NCBI GenBank assembly: GCA_900766865.1
Contig: CAAFXA010000251.1
Location: 1-5,528 of the forward strand
Direction of reading: 5' to 3'
Source of the DNA: an uncultured Akkermansia sp.
GTDB lineage: Bacteria; Verrucomicrobiota; Verrucomicrobiia; Verrucomicrobiales; Akkermansiaceae
Length of the DNA: 5,528 nt
Positions 1 to 5,528 of this stretch are shown in pieces. A model generated the notes under the pieces. That model saw only the letters and a list, made by a program, of their open reading frames with translations, was not told where the DNA came from and searched no databases. The position numbers and the translations under genes are program-made. How positions within the stretch are numbered: position 1 is the stretch's first letter; each line of letters opens with the position of its first letter.

Positions 1-230
1 CGGAGCATTTTTTCAGCGTGGGAAGCCTTCGCGACCCCTCGCGGAGCATTTTTTCAGCGTGGAAATCCTTCGCGACCCCTCGCGGAGCATTTTTTCAGCG
101 TGGGAAGCCTTCGCGACCCCTCGCGGAGCATTTTTTCAGCGTGGAAGTCCTTCGCGACCCCTCGCGGAGCATTTTTTCAGCGTGGAAAGCCTTCGCGACC
201 CCTCGCGGAGCGTTTTCTCAGCGTGGGAAA
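1..230 (+). repeat. 41-bp tandem repeat array with terminator-like hairpins
   Basis: Five full 41-bp units start at 1, 42, 83, 124 and 165; a degraded sixth starts at 206 and loses similarity near 230. In the first five units all variation falls at unit positions 22, 24 and 25. Each unit ends in an 8-bp stem CTTCGCGA/TCGCGGAG (one G-T wobble) with loop CCCC, which runs across the unit junction: 27-46, 68-87, 109-128, 150-169 and 191-210. The first four are followed by CATTTTTT, giving the form of an intrinsic terminator on the + strand. The sixth unit has its T-run interrupted (GTTTTCTC). There are no variable spacers, so this is not a CRISPR. The window begins exactly at a unit boundary, so the array may continue upstream. 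Period 41 is not a multiple of three, which argues against a protein repeat. Confidence 0.93.
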
Positions 231-564
231 TGATCCCTTTCCAAGGTTTCGGGCCTTAATCAAATCAAAGAACTCTCTCGGTGTGCCGCATTTCACTCCC
301 CTGCTCCTGGCGGCAGGCATGGCGGTGGTTAGTGACTCTTTTTTGCGTTTCCCCGCCCGGAAGAGGTGCGGAGAAGCGTGCTATCCTGATTTTCCGATGC
401 GAATTTAATTAAAAATTCCTAATAAACCTAAATCTCTAACATTCTTTAGGATAATACAACATTTTTTCAGAAAACGGGGCTGCGGAATATTTGCTTGTTC
501 CCCTCTCGTCATCCTGACCATTTGCTTTGGACTGTCGTGTTTTTTTATATAAAAGCCCCCCCAA
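231..564. other. non-coding stretch, no gene recognised
   Basis: No credible coding region is seen here. The only forward reading frame through it begins inside the tandem array and runs out to 408 with an unremarkable peptide. The composition shifts from mixed (240-400) to A/T-rich (400-460). A small inverted repeat CCTAAA/TTTAGG lies at 427-432 and 445-450 with a 12-nt loop, too weak to name. GTCATCCTGA at 508-517 repeats the start of the REP-like arm at 566-575 and may be a fragment of the same repeat family. No tRNA or recognisable structured RNA was seen. Confidence 0.6.
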
Positions 565-675
565 GGTCATCCTGAACTCGTTTCAGGATCTCACCGAGGA
601 CATGAGTCAATCAAGGCGCTCAAAAAAAACTGTTAAAGGCTCGCTGTGAGATGCTGAAACGAGTTCAGCATGACC
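565..675. repeat. REPIN/MITE-like inverted-repeat element
   Basis: Two 30-bp arms, 565-594 and 646-675, are inverted copies matching at 28 of 30 positions, separated by 51 bp. Each arm also folds on itself: arm 1 ATCCTGAA/TTCAGGAT (569-576 and 582-589, loop CTCGT) and arm 2 ATGCTGAA/TTCAGCAT (651-658 and 664-671, loop ACGAG). The two positions that differ between the arms are the two halves of one base pair (C-G in arm 1, G-C in arm 2), so each small hairpin stays paired. Short palindromes in inverted pairs are the form of REP doublets (REPINs), which in other bacteria are spread by RAYT-type transposases. Similar CTGAAnnnnnTTCAG palindromes are, to my recollection, common between genes in Bacteroidetes. 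No transposase is in the window. Confidence 0.75.
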
Positions 676-826
676 AAAGTCTATCGCTTTTTGTTTTATA
701 GGCCTTCCGCCTCATTCAAGAACCCGAAAAAACAAAAGCCCCCTAAAAAAAATCGCCATTTCCTGCAACAACTCCTCCGCAAGATACGTTATATGATTGA
801 ATGCAGAAAACGACAGCACAAAGCAC
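676..826. other. leader region of the sigma-factor operon, promoter not identified
   Basis: This stretch joins the inverted-repeat element to the sigma-factor gene. It is A-rich around 728-752 and has no clear Shine-Dalgarno before the chosen ATG at 827, which is normal for Bacteroidetes. A TATGATTG octamer at 792-799 is one base off the TAnnTTTG -7 consensus but has no good -33 element at the expected distance. The operon promoter must lie here or further upstream, but I cannot place it. Confidence 0.4.
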
Positions 827-1357
827 ATGACAGCATACAGCACCATCATACAGGGATGCAGGAAAGACGCGCCGGGAGCGCAGGCCGAATTCTACGACCT
901 GCACGCACAGCCGCTCTTCCTCACCGCACTCCGTCTGCTGAACGACGAGTACGAGGCCGAGGAGGCCGTGCAGGAGGTGATGCTGCATGTGCTCACCAGG
1001 AAGCATCTGCTCATTGACACACAGGCCGACATGGCACGGCGCATGAGACGCATGGTGGTGAACCACTGCATAGACCGTCTGAGGAAACGCCGCGTAAGGT
1101 GGGAAGAGCTGGACGACAAGACGCCCCTCCCCCACGCCGAGGAGGCAGACCGCCTGCTCATCAGAGAGGAACAGAGCAGCCTGCTCAGGCTGGCCATCGG
1201 CTCGCTGCCAGACAAGTACCGCACCGTGCTGATGCTCTCCGTGGTGGAGGAGATGGACACCGACGAAATCAGCGCCCTGCTGCACATCACCCCCTCCAGC
1301 GTGAGGTGCCAGCTGAGCCGCGCAAAACAACAACTGATAAAATGGTACAGGAAATGA
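827..1357 (+). CDS. ECF-type RNA polymerase sigma factor
   Basis: This is a 176-residue sigma-70 family protein of the extracytoplasmic-function class, which directs RNA polymerase to a small regulon in response to an envelope signal. Region 2 spans about residues 15-90: the 2.2 helix is YEAEEAVQEVMLHVL (42-56), and the basic 2.4 stretch includes NHCIDRLRKRRVRW (79-92). A variable linker (about 93-117) leads to region 4 (about 118-170), with LPDKYRTVLML (127-137) and a helix-turn-helix from DEISALLHITPSSV (146-159) to LSRAKQQL (163-170). No long extra domains are present, so it is a compact ECF sigma. I chose ATG 827 because it is the only in-frame ATG before region 2; an in-frame TTG at 797 directly follows a stop codon and would add 10 residues. 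The stop overlaps the next gene's ATG (ATGA), implying translational coupling with a likely anti-sigma partner. Confidence 0.93.
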   Translation: MTAYSTIIQGCRKDAPGAQAEFYDLHAQPLFLTALRLLNDEYEAEEAVQEVMLHVLTRKHLLIDTQADMARRMRRMVVNHCIDRLRKRRVRWEELDDKTPLPHAEEADRLLIREEQSSLLRLAIGSLPDKYRTVLMLSVVEEMDTDEISALLHITPSSVRCQLSRAKQQLIKWYRK

Positions 1358-1899
1358 ACAACGGAAAGGACAACGGGCTGAAGGCACACATAGAGGCGTG
1401 CTACAGCCGGCACACACTGCCGCCCGGAAGCCGCGAGCGCTTCATGGCCCAGCTGCGCCAGCACCAGCGGAAGCAGCTCAGCCGCCGGCGCGTATGGTAC
1501 GCGGCAGGCACCGCATCGCTGGTGGCCGCGTCGCTGCTCGCCGCCGCACTCATCCTCACCCCGCCCGAGCGGGAGCACACACCTGGGGAGATGGAAATCA
1601 CCATGGCCGAGGTGAAGGGATACTACGCCTCGCTGTTCATGGAAGAGACCGAGTTCATCTGCGACCTCATCAAGGACATGCCGCCCCAAACCCGGGAAGA
1701 GCTGATGGAGGAGGTGGCACGCATAAACCAGTCGCCCGACTCCACCATCGACTTCATCATGAAAGAGGGAATGAGCGACGGCGAGAAGATTCTGTACGCC
1801 ACACGCGTCTACAAGTCGCACCTGCACAGCCTGCAGCACATACGCGGCATCCTGAGCAGCCACAAGCAAGCCAATCTGACAAAACCACAAAAACAATAG
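1354..1899 (+). CDS. single-pass membrane protein, probable anti-sigma factor
   Basis: I do not recognise a named family. The 181-residue protein has a short, basic, presumably cytoplasmic N-terminus (1-47), one hydrophobic segment (about 48-69, WYAAGTASLVAASLLAAALIL) and a charged, helix-rich C-terminal part of about 110 residues (72-181), expected in the periplasm. This topology, and its position directly after an ECF sigma gene with ATGA overlap, are those of an anti-sigma factor that holds the sigma at the membrane. It is not FecR-like, so it is not the usual SusC/D-linked Bacteroidetes type. The N-terminus has H12-x3-C16-x3-H20, reminiscent of but not matching the zinc anti-sigma motif Hx3Cx2C. 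ATG 1354 is preferred for the overlap; an in-frame ATG at 1342 would add four residues. The role is inferred from context and topology. Confidence 0.8.
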   Translation: MNNGKDNGLKAHIEACYSRHTLPPGSRERFMAQLRQHQRKQLSRRRVWYAAGTASLVAASLLAAALILTPPEREHTPGEMEITMAEVKGYYASLFMEETEFICDLIKDMPPQTREELMEEVARINQSPDSTIDFIMKEGMSDGEKILYATRVYKSHLHSLQHIRGILSSHKQANLTKPQKQ

Positions 1900-1906
1900 C
1901 ACCATC

Positions 1907-3046
1907 ATGAAACGGATTCTCAAACAACTTTGCCTCTTGTGGATGGCACTGTGCCTTCCGGCCTCCACGCTGTGGGCAAGCTCGGCGCTGGCCGAAGCAA
2001 GCAGGAAGGGAACAATCACATTCGACAAGGTCAAGCCGGGCGCAACCATCAGTCTGAAAAACCAGTTCGGCAACATCGCCCTGCTGCCCTGGGACAAGAA
2101 AGAACTCCGGCTCGAGTTCGAGTTCAAAGCGCTGGCCAAGGACAAGAGCCAGGCCGAAAACATCCTCAAGAACATGAGCATAGAGAAGAAGGAAGGCTCC
2201 GGTGTCTACTCGTTGGAACTGCTGGGAACGGACGGAGGCAGCAACGAGGAGAGAAAGATTGAGTCGACCTGGACCGTCTACATCCCCAAGGAGAAATTCG
2301 CGCTCATCGTCGCCAACCGCTTCGGCGGTGTCTACATCAAGGACAACGCCTACAAATCCATCTCGGCACACGTAAAATTCGGCGTTCTGCTATGCGGCAG
2401 CCTGCAGACGGACGAGCAGAAGTGTGAACTGAAGGTGGAACACGGCAGTCTGACGCTCACAGACTGCAAGACGGCAAACGTGCAGGCGAAATTCAGCTCC
2501 GTTGAGATAGTCCGCTGCGCCAACCTGGCGCTCAACGTACAGCATCACGAGCTGGTGAGCATCGGCACCTGCACAGACCTCAACCTCAAGAGCGAATTCT
2601 GCGACGTCACCCTTGACCAGGCGCATAATGCCACCGTCAGCCTCCAACACTCCAAACTCAACGCCAAAGCCGTCCGCAACCTGAACGGTTCCCTGCACCA
2701 CAGCGACATACACATAAAGGAGGTGGCAGAAACCCTGAGCATACCGTCGGCAGAACACTCTGCAATAACCGCCAGCATCGTCAGCGCCAAGGACTTCAAG
2801 TCGGCCACCGCAAACGTCCAATTCGGCGCCATCATCCTGCAAATCCCCAAGGAACTGGAAGCCACATGCCAGCTCGAAAACGAACACGGAGCAATCGTCA
2901 TAGACAAGGGCTTCAAGACCCTCAACCACACCGCAAACGAAGAGATGTTCATCCATTCCTACACCGGCAGCATAGGCAAGGCGAACGCCTCGGCCCGGAT
3001 CAAGCTCACCGGCGCACACAGCGTAATCTCATTAACGCAAAAGTAA
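1907..3046 (+). CDS. secreted beta-solenoid-like protein (DUF4097/adhesin-like)
   Basis: This 379-residue exported protein has a signal peptide of about 29 residues (basic MKRILK, a hydrophobic core, then A27-L-A29 before E30). No lipobox cysteine is seen, so it is probably periplasmic or surface-exposed rather than a lipoprotein. Residues about 35-130 include a beta-rich start (GTITFDKVKPGATISLKNQF) and a lysine/glutamate-rich segment. From about 135 on, short strands recur with an aromatic or histidine near each turn: F139, F158, H179, F196, H213, F231, H248, H265, H284, F306, H327, Y352, H371, mostly 17-22 residues apart. This suggests stacked rungs of a beta-helix, as in DUF4097 and head-GIN putative adhesins that often follow ECF sigma genes in Bacteroidetes (family knowledge). 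It starts 7 nt after the membrane-protein gene and ends the operon. Likely role: envelope or surface product co-regulated with, or sensed by, the sigma system. Exact function unknown. Confidence 0.8.
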   Translation: MKRILKQLCLLWMALCLPASTLWASSALAEASRKGTITFDKVKPGATISLKNQFGNIALLPWDKKELRLEFEFKALAKDKSQAENILKNMSIEKKEGSGVYSLELLGTDGGSNEERKIESTWTVYIPKEKFALIVANRFGGVYIKDNAYKSISAHVKFGVLLCGSLQTDEQKCELKVEHGSLTLTDCKTANVQAKFSSVEIVRCANLALNVQHHELVSIGTCTDLNLKSEFCDVTLDQAHNATVSLQHSKLNAKAVRNLNGSLHHSDIHIKEVAETLSIPSAEHSAITASIVSAKDFKSATANVQFGAIILQIPKELEATCQLENEHGAIVIDKGFKTLNHTANEEMFIHSYTGSIGKANASARIKLTGAHSVISLTQK

Positions 3047-3149
3047 ATATAGAAGTGAACAGAGAGAAGAAGGAGAAAGCCGCGCAGATAGATTTTTAAA
3101 AGAAGAATTATTATTGGTTAAAGAAAGGAAATCCGCACGACCTACTCCG

Positions 3150-3187
3150 GCGGGAAGAAGGAACAGACTTCTTCCCGCTGTTTTTTT
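3150..3187 (+). terminator. intrinsic terminator of the sigma-factor operon
   Basis: An 11-bp perfect stem, GCGGGAAGAAG (3150-3160) and CTTCTTCCCGC (3168-3178), encloses a 7-nt loop GAACAGA and is followed by TG and seven T residues (3181-3187). It lies about 100 nt after the stop of the beta-solenoid gene and before the promoter of the next unit, so it separates the two transcription units. The 3047-3149 stretch before it is purine-rich and has no gene that I can support. Confidence 0.92.
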
Positions 3188-3222
3188 GGGTGGCTCGTTA
3201 GGTGTAATTTCCGAATTATTCC

Positions 3223-3230
3223 TAAATTTG
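3223..3230 (+). promoter_or_regulatory. Bacteroidetes-type -7 promoter element
   Basis: TAAATTTG matches the Bacteroidetes housekeeping -7 consensus TAnnTTTG exactly. It is 20 nt from the ATG of the phosphodiesterase gene, giving a transcript start near 3237 and a short A/T-rich leader. The -33 element (TTTG-like) is weak: TTAG at 3198-3201 has a plausible 21-nt spacing. The position just after a strong terminator supports an independent start of transcription for the two downstream genes. Confidence 0.7.
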
Positions 3231-3249
3231 CATAAAATATCACTGAATT

Positions 3250-4029
3250 ATGCACACACCCACACTGATTCTCCGCATTTCCCTGGCCGTCCTCCTGCTG
3301 GCAGGTCCCCTGTCCGCTTCGGCCAGAAAGACACGCATCCACTCGCACAACGACTATGAACAGGCGCGGCCTTTCTGGGGCGCATACGAAGCCGGAGCGG
3401 CATCCATCGAGGCCGACATCTGGCTGGTTGACGGCATCCTCCATGTGGCGCACAACCGCAAGGACATCTCGCCCAACCGCCTGCTCAAGGACATGTATCT
3501 GGAACCCATAAGACAAGTGATGGAGAGAAACGGCGGGAAGGCCTATCCCAAAGGCAGGCCGCTGCAACTGCTCGTAGACCTGAAGACGGACGCGTCGACG
3601 CTGGACGCCCTCATCAGCCTCATCCGCGAGGGCGGATACACGGCGTGCTTCAACGTAAAGGACAACCCCAATGCCGTGCAGATTGTGATCACGGGGGACA
3701 AGGTGAAGAAGGAACACTTCTGCAACTACCCCGACTTCATCTTCTTTGACGGGCTGCCACACATTGACTATACGCCCGAAGAGCGCAAGCGCGTGCCCAT
3801 GGTGAGCGCACATTACGGGAAGTTCACCAAATGGAAGGGCAAAGGCCAGATGGACAAGGCCGACCAGAGGAAGATAAAGGAAGCCGTGCGCAAGGCACAC
3901 AAGGCCGGCAGCAAGTTCCGCCTGTGGGCATTCCCCGACAACGAGGACGCATGGGAAATGACCCGAAAACTGGGCATGGACTTCATCAACACCGACCACC
4001 CCGACCGCGTAGCAAAGACTCTTCATTAA
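3250..4029 (+). CDS. secreted PI-PLC/GDPD-superfamily phosphodiesterase (AIM6-like)
   Basis: This 259-residue exported protein belongs to the PI-PLC-like/glycerophosphodiester phosphodiesterase TIM-barrel superfamily, which cleaves phosphodiesters of glycerol or inositol phosphates. A signal peptide (about 1-25, ending LSASA) precedes the hallmark first strand RIHSHNDYEQARPFW (29-43), with likely catalytic H33 and N34-D35. The metal-site pair E54-x-D56 (SIEADIWL) follows, then a histidine in LHVAHNR (H68), LVDLKTD (108-114), RLWAFPDNEDAW (224-235) and the C-terminal strand DFINTDHP (244-251). HNDY..RPF, EADIWL and the RLWAFPDN ending resemble AIM6-type members rather than classical GlpQ. The actual substrate cannot be read from sequence. 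It is the first gene after a promoter and lies 21 nt before the DUF4838 gene, so the two are probably co-transcribed. Length is near the family norm; nothing is broken. Confidence 0.88.
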   Translation: MHTPTLILRISLAVLLLAGPLSASARKTRIHSHNDYEQARPFWGAYEAGAASIEADIWLVDGILHVAHNRKDISPNRLLKDMYLEPIRQVMERNGGKAYPKGRPLQLLVDLKTDASTLDALISLIREGGYTACFNVKDNPNAVQIVITGDKVKKEHFCNYPDFIFFDGLPHIDYTPEERKRVPMVSAHYGKFTKWKGKGQMDKADQRKIKEAVRKAHKAGSKFRLWAFPDNEDAWEMTRKLGMDFINTDHPDRVAKTLH

Positions 4030-4050
4030 AAATTAAAAAATAACACCATC

Positions 4051-5528
4051 ATGAAAAGACATCTCAACACAGGCCTTCTACAGGCAATCTCGTTTGCCCT
4101 GATCCTGTTCTGCGCCCTGCCGGCCACGGCCCGCAACTGGCTGTTCAAGAACGGAAAGAGCGACTACAGAATCGTGCTTGACCGCCAGGCCTCGCCATCG
4201 GAAAAGAAAGCGGCCGAAGAGCTGCAAATGTACATCAAGCAAATCAGCGGCGCACAGCTTCCCATCACGGACGACGCCACCGCCAAGGGAAGGCGCATCT
4301 TTGTGGGCTTTGGCAGCGCCGTGGCAGACATCACCGGAGCGCAGAAACCCAAAGCCGACGACGAGGGCTTTACCTACCGCACCGTGGGAAAGGACCTGCT
4401 CATCTACGGCGGGGCGCAGCGCGGCTCCATGTACGGTGTGTTCTCCTTCCTGGAGTATGAGCTGGGAGTGAAATGGCTCACGCCCAAGTGTACCGTGGTG
4501 CCTTCCATGCAGAAATATGCCCTGCCCCGTCTGGACAGGAGCGAAAAGCCCGCCCTGGCGCTCAGATACGACGGCCACTTTGCCGTGGAACGTGAGCCAG
4601 TTTGGAGCGCGCACAACAAGGAGAACATGAAATGGAATCCCACGCAGAACGACTACGGCAACATAGAGGCCTACTGGAACGCGCACACCATGGGACAACT
4701 GCTTCCCGCCAGAGAATTCTTTGAGAAGCACCCCGAATACTTCAGTCTGCGCGACGGCAAGCGCATCCCCAACGGACAGCTCTGCCTTGCCAACCCCGAG
4801 GTGCTGGAAATATGCAAGACCCGCCTGGCCGATGTCATGCGCAAAAACCCGCTCTTCCGCATCTACAGCCTGTCGCAGAATGACAACTTCTCCTTCTGCC
4901 AGTGCCAGAAGTGTACGGCCATCGCCGAGCAGTACGGCGGACAGTCCGGCCTGATGATATGGTTTGTCAACCAGGTGGCGGACGCCGTCAGGGACGAGTT
5001 CCCCGACAAGTTTGTCGGCACCTTTGCCTATCAGTACACCCGCCAGCCGCCCAAGGGCATTGTGCCCCGCAACAATGTGGTCATCCGCCTGTGCAGCATC
5101 GAATGTTGCTTTGCCCATCCCCTCACCGCCGGATGTCCGCAAAACCAGGCGTTCATGAACGACATGGAACGATGGGCCGAGATTGCGCCCCACCTTTTCA
5201 TCTGGGACTACATCGTGGACTATGCACAATACATAGCGCCCTGGCCCAACTTCCAGGTGCTTGGTCCCAACATCGAAGCCTTCCGCAAGAACAAGGCCAT
5301 CGGCATCTACGAAGAGGCGCAATACCAGTCCAACGGAGCCGAATTTGAGGAAATGAAGGCGTGGGTCACCACCAAACTGCTGTGGAATCCCCTTCTGGAC
5401 ACCGACTCGCTGGTGCAGGTCTTCATTGACGGATACTATGGTAAGGCCGCCCCAATGGTCATGGACTATTACCGCCTGTGCCAGTCGCTCATTAAGCCCG
5501 ACCTGCACTTCGGCATCTACATCCGCGA
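4051..5528 (+). CDS. secreted DUF4838 (GH163-type) glycan-active protein, 3' end missing
   Basis: The open frame begins at ATG 4051 and runs past the window end; 492 residues are visible. A signal peptide (about 1-27, ending LPATA) precedes an N-terminal domain (about 38-150; IVLDRQASPSEKKAAEELQM, then YIKQISGAQLPI) resembling the alpha-glucuronidase/hexosaminidase-type N-domain. The rest fits DUF4838: FFEKHPEYFSLRDGKR (223-238), LCLANPEV (244-251), YSLSQNDNFSFCQCQKC (272-288, cysteines 283, 285, 288), IYEEAQYQ (419-426) and KLLWNPLLDTD (442-452). To my knowledge DUF4838 includes the GH163 endo-beta-N-acetylglucosaminidases acting on complex N-glycans in gut Bacteroides, but not every member has that activity. 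E421/E422 are candidate acidic catalytic residues by position in the conserved block; this is inference. It lies 21 nt after the phosphodiesterase gene with an A-rich leader and no separate promoter seen. Confidence 0.88.
   Translation, partial: MKRHLNTGLLQAISFALILFCALPATARNWLFKNGKSDYRIVLDRQASPSEKKAAEELQMYIKQISGAQLPITDDATAKGRRIFVGFGSAVADITGAQKPKADDEGFTYRTVGKDLLIYGGAQRGSMYGVFSFLEYELGVKWLTPKCTVVPSMQKYALPRLDRSEKPALALRYDGHFAVEREPVWSAHNKENMKWNPTQNDYGNIEAYWNAHTMGQLLPAREFFEKHPEYFSLRDGKRIPNGQLCLANPEVLEICKTRLADVMRKNPLFRIYSLSQNDNFSFCQCQKCTAIAEQYGGQSGLMIWFVNQVADAVRDEFPDKFVGTFAYQYTRQPPKGIVPRNNVVIRLCSIECCFAHPLTAGCPQNQAFMNDMERWAEIAPHLFIWDYIVDYAQYIAPWPNFQVLGPNIEAFRKNKAIGIYEEAQYQSNGAEFEEMKAWVTTKLLWNPLLDTDSLVQVFIDGYYGKAAPMVMDYYRLCQSLIKPDLHFGIYIR

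Noticed and set aside
1..230. CRISPR array
   Set aside because: The units abut directly at 41 bp with nearly identical sequence; there are no unique spacers.
18..408. Three overlapping forward reading frames through the tandem array
   Set aside because: They encode the same cyclic peptide in different phases of a 41-bp repeat; this is a by-product of the repeat length, with no start context or domain.
460..470. CATTTTTTCAG shared with the tandem-repeat unit
   Set aside because: Only 11 bp of T-rich sequence, without the flanking hairpin; probably chance or a negligible remnant.
792..799. TATGATTG as a -7 promoter for the sigma operon
   Set aside because: One mismatch to TAnnTTTG and no TTTG-like -33 at the expected spacing; not strong enough to annotate as a promoter.
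797..826. TTG start 30 bases upstream for the sigma factor
   Set aside because: It immediately follows an in-frame stop and adds residues that are not part of region 2; ATG 827 gives the usual ECF length.
670..1017. Forward reading frame of 115 residues starting in the inverted-repeat arm
   Set aside because: It overlaps the sigma-factor gene in another frame, gives a low-complexity basic peptide and begins within a repeat element.
892..2181. Long minus-strand reading frame of 429 residues
   Set aside because: It is antisense to the sigma and anti-sigma genes, whose + strand products have recognisable domains and operon spacing. Long antisense frames arise from the G/C-ending codons.
4078..5508. 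Long minus-strand reading frame of 476 residues
   Set aside because: It is antisense to the DUF4838 gene, which has a signal peptide and conserved blocks; the minus-strand product resembles nothing.

Overview
The window looks like part of a Bacteroidales chromosome, possibly Prevotellaceae. The evidence is: a TAnnTTTG-type -7 box (TAAATTTG) upstream of one gene, starts preceded by A/T-rich sequence rather than a clear Shine-Dalgarno, an ECF sigma/membrane protein/secreted beta-repeat operon, and a secreted DUF4838 (GH163-type) protein. All five supported genes lie on the + strand. The genus assignment is inference.

Layout. 1-230 is a 41-bp tandem array: five full units and a decayed sixth. 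Each full unit carries a perfect-length hairpin followed by a T-run, so it resembles a string of intrinsic terminators. 231-826 has no convincing gene. It contains a 111-bp inverted-repeat element (565-675) whose two arms each fold on themselves and differ by a compensatory base-pair swap, as in a REP doublet (REPIN). 827-3046 is a tight three-gene operon: ECF sigma factor, a single-pass membrane protein overlapping it by ATGA (probable anti-sigma factor), and 7 nt later a secreted beta-solenoid-like (DUF4097/adhesin-like) protein. A strong intrinsic terminator (3150-3187) closes it. A Bacteroidetes-type promoter (3223-3230) then opens a second unit: a secreted PI-PLC/GDPD-superfamily phosphodiesterase (3250-4029) and, 21 nt on, a secreted DUF4838 protein (4051 to the window end, incomplete).

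How they may work together. The first operon reads as an envelope-signalling module: the membrane protein would hold the sigma factor until a periplasmic cue, and the third gene would be the co-regulated or sensed exported product. The second unit pairs an exported phosphodiester-cleaving enzyme with an exported glycan-active protein, suggesting scavenging of a phosphorylated glycan or glycolipid; this is inference. The most unusual non-coding signals are the hairpin/T-run array and the inverted-repeat element with covarying arms.
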